Positions 33,156 through 42,729 are shown, counted from the first letter of the stretch. The stretch: 64,000 nt of DNA from Parachitinimonas caeni (GCF_030129945.1 NZ_JARRAF010000005.1:1-64000), one strand, 5' to 3'. The notes: generated by a model not told the origin, from the letters alone. Numbers and translations: made by a program.

Positions 33156-34634
33156 ATGCGCATCCTGCAAGTGACCGCCGAGGTCTTTCCGCTGCTGAAA
33201 ACCGGTGGGCTAGCTGACGTGCTCGGCGCCCTGCCGGTTGCCCTGCAGCAGGCAGGATGCGATGTCCGGCTATTGTTGCCGGGCTATGCACCGATACTGG
33301 ATGGCTTGCAGGATGTTCAGCCGCTGTTGCATCTGCCGGGCCGCTTTGGCCTGGCCGAAGTGACGCTGCGGCAAGGTCGGCTGCCAAATGGCCTGCTGGC
33401 TATCGTGATTGATGCGCCGGCGTTTTATTCGGGTGTGACGCACCCGTATCTCGACACAGAGCGGCGTGATCACCCCCTGAACCCCCTGCGGTTTGCACTG
33501 CTGGGCTGGGTGGCTGCTCAACTGGCTGCCGGCAGCCTGCCCGATTGGCGGCCCCAGATCGTGCATGGTCATGACTGGCATGCCGGGCTGGCGATGGCTT
33601 ATATGGCAGATATGGCGCGCTGGCTTGGTTATCGTCCGGCTGGGGGCGTTTTTTCAGTCCACAACCTTGCTTATCTGGGTTGCTATCCGGCAACGATTTT
33701 TGGCGATCTTGGTTTGCCCGGCGCTTTCTACGGCATGGATGGCCTCGAATTCTACGGGGCTGTGTCGTTTATGAAAGCCGGCCTGTATTACGCCGACCGC
33801 ATTACAACGGTAAGCCCTTCCTATGCCCGAGAAATCCAGTCGGGCGAGCAGGGGTGTGGCTTGCATGGATTGTTGCAGCGGCGGCGTGGGGAGTTGACCG
33901 GGATTTTGAATGGTGTCGATTACACCGTCTGGAGTCCTGAAGACGACGTTTGGCTGCCTGCGCGCTACGGCTCAGCCAACCTGGCCGGCAAGTCGCAGTG
34001 TAAAGCGGCGTTGCAAGCAGACTGGGGCTTGCAGCCCGATGCCTCGGCGCCGTTGTTTGTGGTGGCCAGTCGTCTGGCGGAACAGAAGGGCTTGCATCTG
34101 GTGCTGGCCGGGTTGCCACAGTTGCTGGAGCGCGGCGGACAACTAGCCGTGCTGGGGCGGGGCGAAGCGGCGCTGGAGCGGGCTTTTCAAGCGGTGTCGG
34201 CCGAATACCCAGGACGGGTGGCAACACGGATCGGTTACGACGAAGCCAGCGCCCATCGGCTGTTTGCTGCTGCTGATGTCGTGCTACTGCCCTCGGTCTA
34301 CGAACCATGCGGGCTCAGCCAGCTGTATGGGCTGCGTTATGGCGCGCTACCCCTGGTCCGGCATGTGGGAGGGCTGGCGGATACCGTGGTCGATTGCACG
34401 CTCGAAGCACTCGATGATGACACGGCTACCGGCTTCGTCTTTCAGTCCCTCGACTTGTCAAGCTATCTAGCCGCCTTGCGGCGCGCCTTCTCGCTCTACC
34501 GCCGGCCCGCCGACTGGCTCGTTGTTCAGCAAAGAGCCATGCAACAGCGCTTTGACTGGCAATCCGCCGCAGAACGCTATTTGGCGCTGTACGCCGAGGC
34601 GATACCGCCTTGGGCGGTTGCTGGCCGGCAGTAG
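33156..34634 (+). CDS. glgA: Glycogen synthase (ADP-glucose type)
   Basis: A 492-residue GT5 glycogen synthase that adds glucose from ADP-glucose to alpha-1,4-glucan chains. N-terminal half begins RILQVTAEVFPLLKTGGLAD, where KTGGLAD (15-21) binds ADP-glucose; VHGHDWHAGLA and the C-terminal GT-B motifs (FVVASRLAEQKGLHLVLAGL, PSVYEPCGLSQLYGLRYGAL) are present. No glgB, glgC or glgP is nearby. The start codon touches the upstream permease stop with no spacer. Confidence 0.96.
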   Translation: MRILQVTAEVFPLLKTGGLADVLGALPVALQQAGCDVRLLLPGYAPILDGLQDVQPLLHLPGRFGLAEVTLRQGRLPNGLLAIVIDAPAFYSGVTHPYLDTERRDHPLNPLRFALLGWVAAQLAAGSLPDWRPQIVHGHDWHAGLAMAYMADMARWLGYRPAGGVFSVHNLAYLGCYPATIFGDLGLPGAFYGMDGLEFYGAVSFMKAGLYYADRITTVSPSYAREIQSGEQGCGLHGLLQRRRGELTGILNGVDYTVWSPEDDVWLPARYGSANLAGKSQCKAALQADWGLQPDASAPLFVVASRLAEQKGLHLVLAGLPQLLERGGQLAVLGRGEAALERAFQAVSAEYPGRVATRIGYDEASAHRLFAAADVVLLPSVYEPCGLSQLYGLRYGALPLVRHVGGLADTVVDCTLEALDDDTATGFVFQSLDLSSYLAALRRAFSLYRRPADWLVVQQRAMQQRFDWQSAAERYLALYAEAIPPWAVAGRQ

Positions 34635-34663
34635 CGTTTGTTTTGCCACGGCACGCCTGTCAA

Positions 34664-34684
34664 TGTCACGTCAACAGAGCCTAG
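34664..34684. repeat. Fragment of the MITE-like repeat end
   Basis: ACGTCAACAGAGCCTA (ending at 34684 region) matches the right end of the large repeat at 50711-51089 (ACGTCAACAGAGCCTA). The matching left end is not clear; a degraded one may start at the glgA stop codon (TAG 34632). Confidence 0.55.
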
Positions 34685-34704
34685 CCATGCCCCAGTAACT
34701 TCAC

Positions 34705-35088
34705 TCAACCTAAAAACGGCATTGGTGATTTGCTGAGGGCAACCAGGACGATATAGCCAAAGCACATCAAAGCACCAACGAAGGCGGTTAGCCTGATCTG
34801 GCGGGTTTTGCCACGTTTGAGGGCGATGGTGCCGAGCACGATATAAACCAGCAGCGCCAGTATTTTTGCCATCAGCCAGCTCTGCGCCAAGGGGTTGAAG
34901 CCGAAGCTGACCGCCATACTGATCGCGGCGGCCAGCAGGACGGTGTCGTTGATATGCGGCACGATCTTGACCCAGCGCGCCTGCAGACGCGGGTTATCGG
35001 TCAGCATCCAGGCCCCTCGCAGTAAAAACAGCAGTAGGGAGAGGGCTGCAGCGGTCATGTGAAGGTGTTTGAGGGCAACGTAGGGCAT
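34705..35088 (-). CDS. SirB2-like membrane protein
   Basis: A 127-residue protein with four predicted membrane helices (LHMTAAALSLLLFLLRGAWM; TVLLAAAISMAVSFGF; ILALLVYIVLGTIAL; AFVGALMCFGYIVLVALS) and the family's YVALKHLHM start and DKIPHINDT-like loop (KIVPHINDTVLL). SirB2 was first described beside an invasion-gene regulator in Salmonella but its biochemical role is unknown. ATG 35088 (MPYVALKHLHM) is preferred to an upstream in-frame start. Confidence 0.85.
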   Translation of the reverse strand: MPYVALKHLHMTAAALSLLLFLLRGAWMLTDNPRLQARWVKIVPHINDTVLLAAAISMAVSFGFNPLAQSWLMAKILALLVYIVLGTIALKRGKTRQIRLTAFVGALMCFGYIVLVALSKSPMPFLG

Positions 35089-35244
35089 GGTGGGTTTCCC
35101 AAGTGCAAAGTCCGCCATTTAAGCCCAGAAGCCCGCTGTCGCAAAGCGCCTTGCTGCAGAGGGCCGGGCGTTGTCGCGGCAATGGCCGGAGCCAGCTGCT
35201 GCAATCCGGCTATAATCGGCGGGTTTCCCTCAAGTGACTGCCCC

Positions 35245-36543
35245 ATGACTGCATCTCTGTATCGCGGCCGCCGTGAGCGATTGGCCGCCACTCTGAAAGA
35301 AGGCATCGTGGTGGTGCCGACTGCGCCACTGAAAACCCGTAATGACGATAGCGATTACCCCTATCGCTTCGATAGCAACTTTCACTATCTGAGCGGCTTT
35401 CCCGAGCCGAATGCGGTGCTGGTGATGGTGCTGGGGGATCGGCCCCGGTCCATTCTGTTCTGTCAGCCCAAAGACGAAAAAAAGGAAATCTGGGAAGGCT
35501 ATTTGTACGGCCCTCAGGTAGCGCGTGAACAATTCGGCTTTGACGAGGCGTATCCGATTGCCGAGCTGGATCAACGGCTGGCCGAGTGGCTGGTGCATCA
35601 GCCCGTGCTGCATTTCCCCCTGGGTGCCGATAGCAGCTGGGATGGCCGGATGATTACGCTGATGAACCAGGTTCGGGCCGCCGCCCGCAATGGGGAGCGT
35701 GTACCGGATCAGCTCTCGGATGTGCGGGGAGCGATTGCCGAGATGCGTTTGATCAAGGATCAGACCGAGATTGGGTTGATGCGGCAGGCCGGGCAAATTT
35801 CTGCCGAGGCGCATCGACGGGCGATGCAGGCCAGTCGCCCCGGCATGATGGAATATCAGCTGGAAGCCGAGCTGCAATATACGTTCTACCGCCACGGCAG
35901 CCGCTTCCCGGCCTATACCAGCATCGTGGCCTCCGGGCTCAATGCCTGTGTACTGCACTACGGCGAAAACAACCGGCAGATGCACGATGGCGAGCTGGTG
36001 TTGATTGATGCCGGCTGCGAATTCCAGGGTTATGCCTCGGATATCACCCGTACATTTCCCGTCAACGGCCGGTTCAGCGGGCCGCAAAAGGCCATTTACG
36101 AGCTGGTGTTGGCTGCGCAGCATGCAGCCATCGACTGCATTCGCCCCGGCACACCGTTCACCGAGCCGCATGACGTGGCACTAAAGGTGCTGACGCAGGG
36201 TCTGATCGACCTGAAACTCCTGACCGGTAGCGTTGAGAGCGCTATCGAACAAGGCAGCTACCGTCAGTTTTATATGCACAAAACCAGCCACTGGCTGGGG
36301 CTGGATGTGCATGACGCCGGATCTTACAAAATTGATGGCGTGTCACGTCGCTTGCAGCCTGGCATGGTGCTGACCGTGGAACCCGGGCTGTATTTCCGCC
36401 CGGCGGCCAATGTGCCGGCCGAGTTCACCCACATCGGGGTACGTATCGAAGATGACATTCTGGTGACGGCCGAAGGCTATGAAAACCTGACCATCGATGC
36501 GCCGAAAACCGTTGCTGATATCGAATCCGTCATGGTCCGCTGA
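35245..36543 (+). CDS. pepP: Xaa-Pro aminopeptidase PepP
   Basis: A 432-residue M24B metallopeptidase that removes N-terminal residues preceding proline. N-terminal domain about 1-165 (YPYRFDSNFHYLSGFPEPNA is typical), catalytic pita-bread domain about 170-432 with metal ligands Asp 255 and Asp 266 (LIDAGCEFQGYASDITRTFP), the HKTSHWLGLDVHD His block and Glu residues in VLTVEPGLY and GVRIEDD. ATG 35245 matches the family length (E. coli 441). Its stop overlaps the ubiH start region (TGATG), the classic pepP-ubiH-ubiI order. Confidence 0.96.
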   Translation: MTASLYRGRRERLAATLKEGIVVVPTAPLKTRNDDSDYPYRFDSNFHYLSGFPEPNAVLVMVLGDRPRSILFCQPKDEKKEIWEGYLYGPQVAREQFGFDEAYPIAELDQRLAEWLVHQPVLHFPLGADSSWDGRMITLMNQVRAAARNGERVPDQLSDVRGAIAEMRLIKDQTEIGLMRQAGQISAEAHRRAMQASRPGMMEYQLEAELQYTFYRHGSRFPAYTSIVASGLNACVLHYGENNRQMHDGELVLIDAGCEFQGYASDITRTFPVNGRFSGPQKAIYELVLAAQHAAIDCIRPGTPFTEPHDVALKVLTQGLIDLKLLTGSVESAIEQGSYRQFYMHKTSHWLGLDVHDAGSYKIDGVSRRLQPGMVLTVEPGLYFRPAANVPAEFTHIGVRIEDDILVTAEGYENLTIDAPKTVADIESVMVR

Positions 36544-37709
36544 TGAAAACAAATGCCATCCCGCGTCATGTAGACGTGCTGATTGTCGGAGGCGGGCCAG
36601 TAGGTGGGGCGCTGGCCTTGCTGCTGGCCAAGTCGGGGGTTGATTGTCTGCTGGTCGAAGCCCGGCGCGCCCGTCCCAAAGATGCCAGGGCACTTGCAGT
36701 GTCCTGGTCGAGCCGGCATACGCTGGACGGCCTCGGCGCCTGGAGCCGTCGCGCAACCGCCATCAATGAAGTGCATGTGTCGCAGCAAGGCGGCTTTGGC
36801 CGGGTGCGGTTGCGGCGTAGCGATCTGGGTTTGCCGGCGTTGGGATACGTGACGGGCTACAGCGATCTCGCTGCAGCGATCGACCGTGAGCTGGAGTCCT
36901 CTGCGGCGGTTTGTCTGTTCGGTGCCAAGGTCAGCTCACTCCGCATGCTTGATCGATATGGCGTGGCGGAAATTGAAACCGAACAGGAACGCGAACTGGT
37001 AACGGCACGACTGGTGGTGCTGGCCGAAGGCGGGCGCCTGGCTGAGGAGGTCGGGCTGATTGCCAATAGTCACGATTATGGGCAATGCGCCGTCGTGTGC
37101 GAACTGACCACTGATCGACCCCACGACCATGTGGCCTACGAGCGCTTTGCTCATGATGGCCCGCTGGCCTTACTGCCCAATGGCAACGGCTTTTCGCTGG
37201 TCTGGACCCGCCCCCTGGCACTGGCTGAAGATACATTGAACCTGAGCGAGGCGGCGCTGCTGGCGGCCCTGCAGGCGCGCATGGGGGATCGTGTCGGTTG
37301 TTTTGTTTCGGCTGGGCCGCGTAGCGTGTTTCCGCTCAAACATCGCTGGCTACGCGAAACCGTTGGGCGGAGACTGGCGGTTATCGGCAACGCGGCGCAA
37401 ACCCTGCATCCTGTAGCGGGTCAAGGCTTCAATCTGGGGCTGCGTGATGCCTTGGCGCTGGCACAGATACTGGCTCAGGGGGGCGACCCGGGTTCGCCAG
37501 AGGTGCTCCGCCGCTATGCCAACGCACGCAAAGGCGATAGTACGGCGACCAGCTTGTTTACCGATGGCCTGGTGCGGCTGTTCTCGCGCCCGGATAGTCT
37601 GTTCGGACAGGCCAGCGCTGTAGGCATGACGCTTCTCGATAATCTGCCGCTGGCCCGCAAGGGATTCGCGGCGCGGATGGTTTTTGGCAGCCGGGTGGTG
37701 CCACGATGA
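36543..37709 (+). CDS. ubiH: 2-octaprenyl-6-methoxyphenol hydroxylase UbiH
   Basis: A 388-residue FAD monooxygenase of ubiquinone synthesis. The Rossmann motif DVLIVGGGPVGGALALLLAK and the second FAD block GNAAQTLHPVAGQGFNLGLR are present. Placed between pepP and a second hydroxylase, as in E. coli. ATG 36543 overlaps the pepP stop and the end overlaps the next gene by 4 bases. UbiH hydroxylates C1 of the ring in the canonical pathway; assignment of UbiH versus UbiI between the two paralogues is by order. Confidence 0.9.
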   Translation: MKTNAIPRHVDVLIVGGGPVGGALALLLAKSGVDCLLVEARRARPKDARALAVSWSSRHTLDGLGAWSRRATAINEVHVSQQGGFGRVRLRRSDLGLPALGYVTGYSDLAAAIDRELESSAAVCLFGAKVSSLRMLDRYGVAEIETEQERELVTARLVVLAEGGRLAEEVGLIANSHDYGQCAVVCELTTDRPHDHVAYERFAHDGPLALLPNGNGFSLVWTRPLALAEDTLNLSEAALLAALQARMGDRVGCFVSAGPRSVFPLKHRWLRETVGRRLAVIGNAAQTLHPVAGQGFNLGLRDALALAQILAQGGDPGSPEVLRRYANARKGDSTATSLFTDGLVRLFSRPDSLFGQASAVGMTLLDNLPLARKGFAARMVFGSRVVPR

Positions 37710-38866
37710 CGCAGGAATTTGATATCGCCATTTGTGGCGGTGGATTGGTGGGGGCCACCTTGGCGTTGGCCTTGGCTGATAGCCCATTACGGGTTGCCAT
37801 GATCGAAGGTCGCCAGCCAGCTCCGCCAACGGGAGAGGCTTGGGATAGCCGCATCTATGCCGTCAGCCCACGCAATCGCCATTTGCTGCAGCAGCTAGGC
37901 GCCTGGCAACGCTTGCCGCTTGATCGTATCGGCAATGTGCAGGATATGCGGGTGCGGGGCGATGCCGGCGGTACGTTGCACTTCAGTGCGGTGGATGTGG
38001 GCAGTGACGAGCTGGCAACAATTATCGAAAACTCGACTTTGCAGACCGCTATCTGGTCCGCGCTGGCTGATCGTGGCAATGTCAGCCTGCTCTGCCCGGC
38101 CCGCCCTCAAGGGGTCGAGTGGGGACAGCAGGCTGCAACGCTGATCCTGGAAGATGGCCAGACGCTGAAAACCCGCTTGCTGGTGGCAGCAGATGGGGCG
38201 GAGTCATGGTTACGGCAGCAAGCCGGCATTGGTATTAGCCAGGCGCCCTACGAGCAACAGGGGGTTGTGGCGAATTTCGAGTGCTCGCGACCGCATGGCT
38301 TTGTTGCCCGGCAATGGTTCCGGCAGGATGGGGTGCTGGCATGGCTGCCCCTGCCAGGGAACCGGATCTCGATTGTCTGGTCAACGCATGATGCCAAGGC
38401 CGCCGAACTCAAAGCGTTACCTGCTGACGCGCTATGCGAGGCGGTCGCTGCCGCTGGAGGGCGGGAGCTCGGTGAGTTGCGTCTGATTACCCCGGCGGCT
38501 GGCTTTCCGTTGCGGCTTACCCATGTCAAATCGCTGGTATCACCACGGCTGGCGTTGATTGGCGATGCTGCCCATACTGTGCATCCGCTGGCGGGGCAGG
38601 GCGTCAACCTGGGCTTTCAAGATGCTCGGGTGTTGGCCGATGTGCTGTTGGGGGCTGGCAGACGAGACCCTGGGGATTACCTGCTGCTGCGGCGCTATGA
38701 GCGGGCGCGGCGGGAGGACGTCATGATGATGCAGGCTGTTACGCATGGTTTGGATCGTCTGTTCCGACCACAGCAAGCCCCCATAGCCTGGCTCAGGAAT
38801 GCCGGTTTGACCTTGACGGACAAGATGGGGCCGCTCAAGCGCTTGCTGATCAGACAGGCCTTGTAG
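37706..38866 (+). CDS. UbiI/VisC-type FAD-dependent ubiquinone hydroxylase
   Basis: A 386-residue paralogue of the upstream protein: FDIAICGGGLVGATLALALA, central DG motif (LVAADGAESWLRQQAGI), and GDAAHTVHPLAGQGVNLGFQ. UbiI (VisC) adds the C5 hydroxyl in ubiquinone synthesis; some betaproteobacteria use UbiL or UbiM-type enzymes with other specificity, so the exact position hydroxylated is not certain. Confidence 0.88.
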   Translation: MTQEFDIAICGGGLVGATLALALADSPLRVAMIEGRQPAPPTGEAWDSRIYAVSPRNRHLLQQLGAWQRLPLDRIGNVQDMRVRGDAGGTLHFSAVDVGSDELATIIENSTLQTAIWSALADRGNVSLLCPARPQGVEWGQQAATLILEDGQTLKTRLLVAADGAESWLRQQAGIGISQAPYEQQGVVANFECSRPHGFVARQWFRQDGVLAWLPLPGNRISIVWSTHDAKAAELKALPADALCEAVAAAGGRELGELRLITPAAGFPLRLTHVKSLVSPRLALIGDAAHTVHPLAGQGVNLGFQDARVLADVLLGAGRRDPGDYLLLRRYERARREDVMMMQAVTHGLDRLFRPQQAPIAWLRNAGLTLTDKMGPLKRLLIRQAL

Positions 38867-39000
38867 TCGATGTAGCGATAATAAATTTGATTGAAAGCAG
38901 TAATCAGGACTGGGTTCGGGCCGTTGGCCGCAGGCCCGATATATCTACCAACTGGCAAACTGTCACCGACAGAGACCCAAACCAACTTAGGAAATTCAAG

Positions 39001-39756
39001 ATGAAACGTTCTTTTGCGCCTCGTGCCGTTGTAGCGGCCTCGGCAGTCATTCTGGCGCTGGCTGCCTGTGCCAATGCAGCCAATGAAACCGACACGGTCA
39101 AAGCCGAGTTGAAGAAGAAATTCCCTGGCCGCGAAGTACAGAGCGTCCAGAAAACCCCGTTGAAAGGCATCTATGAAGTCGTGATGGTGCCCAAGCAGAT
39201 CGTTTATACCGATGCCAAGGGCGATTACGCCTTTGTGGGAGGGGATCTGGTTGACATCAACAAGAAGCAGAGCCTGACGGAAGCCCGTTATGCCGAGCTC
39301 AACAAGACCGACTTCTCCAAGCTGCCGTTTGAACTGGCTATGAAGACGGTGCGGGGCGACGGCTCGCGCAAGCTGGCGGTGTTTACTGACCCAGATTGCC
39401 CATTCTGCAAGAAGCTCGAGCGCGAAGGACTGAAAGAACTGGATAACGTCACCATTTATTACTACCTGTACCCGATCCCGACCCTGCATCCTGATGCCGC
39501 ACGCAAGTCTGCACTGGTATGGTGTTCGGGTGAGCAGCAAGTACAAAGCTGGAACAAGCTGATGCGTGAAGACGTTCAGCCCGCAGGTGACGGCAAGTGC
39601 GATAACAACCCGATTGCCAAGATCGACGAGCTGGCGAAAAAGCTCGATATCACCGCAACACCTACCATGGTATTCGAAAGCGGTGAAATCGCTGCGGGTG
39701 CCATGGATAGCAAGATGCTGGAAGCCAAGCTGGCGGCCAAGCCGAAGAAACAGTAA
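39001..39756 (+). CDS. DsbC-like periplasmic thiol:disulfide isomerase
   Basis: A 251-residue protein: signal peptide (about 1-26, with an LAAC stretch that could also be a lipobox), DsbC/DsbG dimerisation domain (about 30-95) and a thioredoxin-like domain with CPFC at 133-136 and a cis-Pro loop TATPTM near 220. The active site differs from E. coli DsbC (CGYC). Two more Cys (in LVWCSG and GKCDNN) match DsbC's structural disulfide. ATG 39001 is chosen for the signal peptide. It probably shuffles wrong disulfides in the periplasm; the upstream in-frame extension is rejected. Confidence 0.9.
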   Translation: MKRSFAPRAVVAASAVILALAACANAANETDTVKAELKKKFPGREVQSVQKTPLKGIYEVVMVPKQIVYTDAKGDYAFVGGDLVDINKKQSLTEARYAELNKTDFSKLPFELAMKTVRGDGSRKLAVFTDPDCPFCKKLEREGLKELDNVTIYYYLYPIPTLHPDAARKSALVWCSGEQQVQSWNKLMREDVQPAGDGKCDNNPIAKIDELAKKLDITATPTMVFESGEIAAGAMDSKMLEAKLAAKPKKQ

Positions 39757-39779
39757 GGCAAGGAATGGGGTAGGGGGCG

Positions 39780-40493
39780 ATGCAGTCATACCGTCAACTT
39801 GCCCTGGGACTGGTGGTGGCGTTGTCCAGCCACGCCATGCTGCTGCTGTTGCCAGCGGCTGGACCGCACAGCCAGTCCTCTCCACTCACCGAATTACAGT
39901 TGAAAGTCAGGCGTTCGGCCGCTACCAGCACTTTCCAGTCCGTGGCACGCGAAGCCACCACCGAATCCGCTGCAGCCGTTGCCCCTCCGCCAGAGCAGAA
40001 AGCGCCTCTGGTGCCCAACCAGGTGCAACTGGCCGCAAACCCGGAGATAGGTCCCCCGGTCCCTCAGCCGCCTCAGCTGACTGAAATTATTGAAGAGCCA
40101 GGTAATCGCAAGTCGGTTGAAATGCAGACGTCGGGTCGGTCCTCCCTGCCAGACTGGTTGCGCGACCTGGCAAAGCTGCCCGAAATCGACACCCACTACT
40201 ACGAGTCGCGCGAACTGGATACCACTTCTCGTCCAATCGACGCCATGCAGCCGGAAGAGCCTGCCGATTACGCCGACAACCCGCAGAATGGACTGGTCAA
40301 ACTCCGTGTGCTGATCAACGAGAAGGGTGAAGTAGACGACATCATCATTCTTGATAGCAGCCTGCCCGATGCCTACACCAAAGCGGCACTCGACGCTTTC
40401 CGAAAGGGCCGCTTCACTCCGGCTATCCGGGGCACTGAATACGTGCGGAGCCGCAAGGATATCGAAGTCTGTTTTGGCTTTTGTCCCGACTAG
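39780..40493 (+). CDS. TonB C-terminal-domain-like envelope protein
   Basis: A 237-residue protein with one N-terminal hydrophobic anchor (about 5-27), a Pro/Ala/Gln-rich periplasm-spanning linker (about 30-120) and a C-terminal TonB-like domain (about 170-232: GLVKLRVLINEKGEVDDIII, then KAALDAFRKGRFTPAIRGTE). No ExbB/ExbD genes adjoin, so energising role is not implied. It begins 23 bases after the DsbC-like gene and may be co-transcribed. Confidence 0.75.
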   Translation: MQSYRQLALGLVVALSSHAMLLLLPAAGPHSQSSPLTELQLKVRRSAATSTFQSVAREATTESAAAVAPPPEQKAPLVPNQVQLAANPEIGPPVPQPPQLTEIIEEPGNRKSVEMQTSGRSSLPDWLRDLAKLPEIDTHYYESRELDTTSRPIDAMQPEEPADYADNPQNGLVKLRVLINEKGEVDDIIILDSSLPDAYTKAALDAFRKGRFTPAIRGTEYVRSRKDIEVCFGFCPD

Positions 40494-40778
40494 GCTCTGC
40501 GCGCATCGCCTGTCCGGGTTGAAAATCCCCGCACATGTCATCAAGTCCCCTCAAATTGACCGTAAGAAGGATGGTCAATGACCTTCTCGGTTACCGACCC
40601 TTTGCGCTGTAACAAGGATTCCCGTTTCTGCGCTTTCTAAACTGATGCGTTTGGCTGCATGCGCCAATCCAGCGCAATGTGATCAGTCGATGAAATGTCC
40701 TTGGCACCGGGCCCTCTCCGGCGTTTGGGCAGGTACAATCCCGTCGCCTTTGTTGTCCGCTGAATTTCTGGAGTATTC

Positions 40779-41690
40779 ATGTTGAGATTTCTTCCAGCCC
40801 CGCTGAAAGGGGCATTGAATGCCCTGGCCCTGGCACTCAATACCATCCTATGGGCAATCATGATTTTTGCGATGGCTATCGTAAAACTGCTGCTGCCATT
40901 CAAAGCGGCACGCAAACCTGTTGATCGCATTCTGCAAAACCTGGCCAGCAACTGGATTACCGGCAATGGCATCTGGATGCATCTCACCCAGAAAACCCGT
41001 TGGCAAGTCTCCGGTGTGGATGATCTGCAAGCAAAGGGCTGGTATCTGGTGAATTGCAACCATCAATCCTGGGTGGATATTTTTGTCCTGCAGCGTGTAT
41101 TCAATGGCCGTATTCCGTTCCTCAAATTCTTTCTCAAACAAGAGCTGATCTATGTGCCGGTGATGGGGCTGGCCTGGTGGGCGCTGGATTTTCCATTTAT
41201 GAAGCGACATTCCGCAGCCTATCTGGCGAAACATCCAGAAAAGCGGCTTGAAGACCAGGAAACCACACGCAAGGCTTGCGCCAAATTTGCGCTGATTCCA
41301 ACCAGCGTCATGAGCTTTGCCGAAGGAACGCGGTTTACACCGGGCAAACATCGCCATCAGCAATCACCGTATCGTCATTTACTGCGGCCCAAGGTCGGTG
41401 CCTTGGCGCTGGCACTGAATGCAATGGGCGAACGATTCCAGGCTCTGATCGACGTCACTATTGTCTACCCCGAGGGCGTACCCAATTTCTGGCAGTTCAT
41501 GTGCGGCAAAGTGGATCGGGTGGTTGTTCATGTGAAGAGCCGCCCCATCCCTGCCAATCTGATCGGACGGGATTACGGTGCCGATGCAGAATTCCGCACC
41601 AGCATCCAGCAATGGGCGAATGAAATGTGGGATGAAAAGGACAGGCTGATTACGGAACTACATGAAGAAAAGGAAGCACTACCGGTTTGA
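40779..41690 (+). CDS. PlsC/YihG-type acyltransferase
   Basis: A 303-residue 1-acyl-glycerol-3-phosphate-acyltransferase-fold protein. It has an N-terminal hydrophobic segment (about 15-40), the catalytic H-x4-D motif (NHQSWVD, His 95 and Asp 100), and the glycerol-phosphate motif FAEGTRF (about 180-186). The long form resembles YihG/YihF-associated acyltransferases. It transfers acyl chains in membrane lipid synthesis; specificity is not evident. Confidence 0.9.
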   Translation: MLRFLPAPLKGALNALALALNTILWAIMIFAMAIVKLLLPFKAARKPVDRILQNLASNWITGNGIWMHLTQKTRWQVSGVDDLQAKGWYLVNCNHQSWVDIFVLQRVFNGRIPFLKFFLKQELIYVPVMGLAWWALDFPFMKRHSAAYLAKHPEKRLEDQETTRKACAKFALIPTSVMSFAEGTRFTPGKHRHQQSPYRHLLRPKVGALALALNAMGERFQALIDVTIVYPEGVPNFWQFMCGKVDRVVVHVKSRPIPANLIGRDYGADAEFRTSIQQWANEMWDEKDRLITELHEEKEALPV

Positions 41691-41898
41691 GGATCGGTAT
41701 TTCTATGATGTTGATTTAAAAATATCGCGCATTTTAGATCGTTGGGCTGATTTTTTGAGTTGTAACTATGCGCTAGAATTTTGCCTTGTTTTTGATTGCA
41801 AAATAAAAAACTAGCAAGTGATTGGCGCGGTGTGGTGTTGGATGTACTGCGAGACAAAATATGGGGTCTGTGCGTAGCTATATTGTAAGAGGTGTTTA

Positions 41899-42729
41899 TT
41901 GAGCAGAATTATTAATTCGTTCGACAGGAATGGTAATCCTCGCCTTTCTACCGACCAGTATTATTTTGGTTTGGTGCAAGCATCTTATGGGCGCCTTAGC
42001 GTTCGGCATGGCCTTCCTTTCGGTGGGACCGGGGCGGCGGCTATTCTTGGGCCAGATCTGAAATTGTCCGGCGCCTCACAGGTAAATTCTCCGATTGCTA
42101 CACACCAACTCTGGAGCGCTGGATTTTCTGCAATTGGCAACGGCCGGCCAAATTGTGGGTTTAGATCAGATCCAAACAATCTGAGCTGGATACGCGGGCA
42201 TTTAATCAATGGCAGTTGGGGTGGGCCTGGTCATGACTGGTGTAACCTCACTCCGCTTACCAGCGTAGCAAATAGCAACCATAAGTTGATTGAAAGTTTT
42301 ATCAATGCCTATCTGGAAGCCTGTTTGAGGTATGAGCAGGCGGATTATCGTGACCGCTGGTATGGTGTGTATTACATGGTTACGTGTTCGCGAGATCCCT
42401 TTGCCGACAATGCAATTGATAATCGCGGCGAGTTGTATGCCTATGCGCCGGCTTATATTAAAGTGAGCTGGCGTGCCATTGAAATTCTCAAACCGGTTGG
42501 CATGCCCATTTCCGGTGCACTGATGAATAGTCTGCCATTTAATAGTGTCTTACATTTCCCAAATCAGTTTGGTGTACCCGTCTTACCGGCCGCTGTACTT
42601 GCGGCAGGCGTATTGCCAATTCCTGGGAACGTACCAGGCACCAGTCAATTGTTGTTTGCGCCACCTGCTAATTTTCCCCCTCGGCAAATCAATGGGTTTG
42701 ATGGGGATATTGAGATTCATCAGAGCTAA
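41899..42729 (+). CDS. Putative GH-N / DNA-RNA non-specific-type nuclease (toxin- or effector-like)
   Basis: A 276-residue protein starting at TTG 41899 with AAGAGG about 8 bases upstream. Residues 95-135 read SWIRGHLINGSWGGPGHDWC, then NLTPLTSVANSNHKLIESF. The pattern RGHL-N-x-x-x-GGPG-x-N-L-x-P-x-x-x-x-x-N-x-x-H-x-x-x-E is, from memory, like that of His-Me/NS-type nuclease domains found at the ends of polymorphic toxins and some contractile-system cargo; His 101, Asn 116, Asn 125, His 128 and Glu 132 are candidate active residues. No signal peptide. Base use is AT-richer than neighbours and no immunity-like gene follows. Function is inference. Confidence 0.55.
   Translation: MSRIINSFDRNGNPRLSTDQYYFGLVQASYGRLSVRHGLPFGGTGAAAILGPDLKLSGASQVNSPIATHQLWSAGFSAIGNGRPNCGFRSDPNNLSWIRGHLINGSWGGPGHDWCNLTPLTSVANSNHKLIESFINAYLEACLRYEQADYRDRWYGVYYMVTCSRDPFADNAIDNRGELYAYAPAYIKVSWRAIEILKPVGMPISGALMNSLPFNSVLHFPNQFGVPVLPAAVLAAGVLPIPGNVPGTSQLLFAPPANFPPRQINGFDGDIEIHQS

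Noticed and set aside
35059..35244. 62-residue extension of PepP upstream of 35245
   Set aside because: Cys/Pro-rich, unlike any M24B protein; ATG 35245 matches the family start.
38695..39885. A 396-codon minus-strand frame across the ubiI-like and DsbC-like genes
   Set aside because: It runs antisense to two well-supported genes and an intergenic gap with no coding signature of its own.
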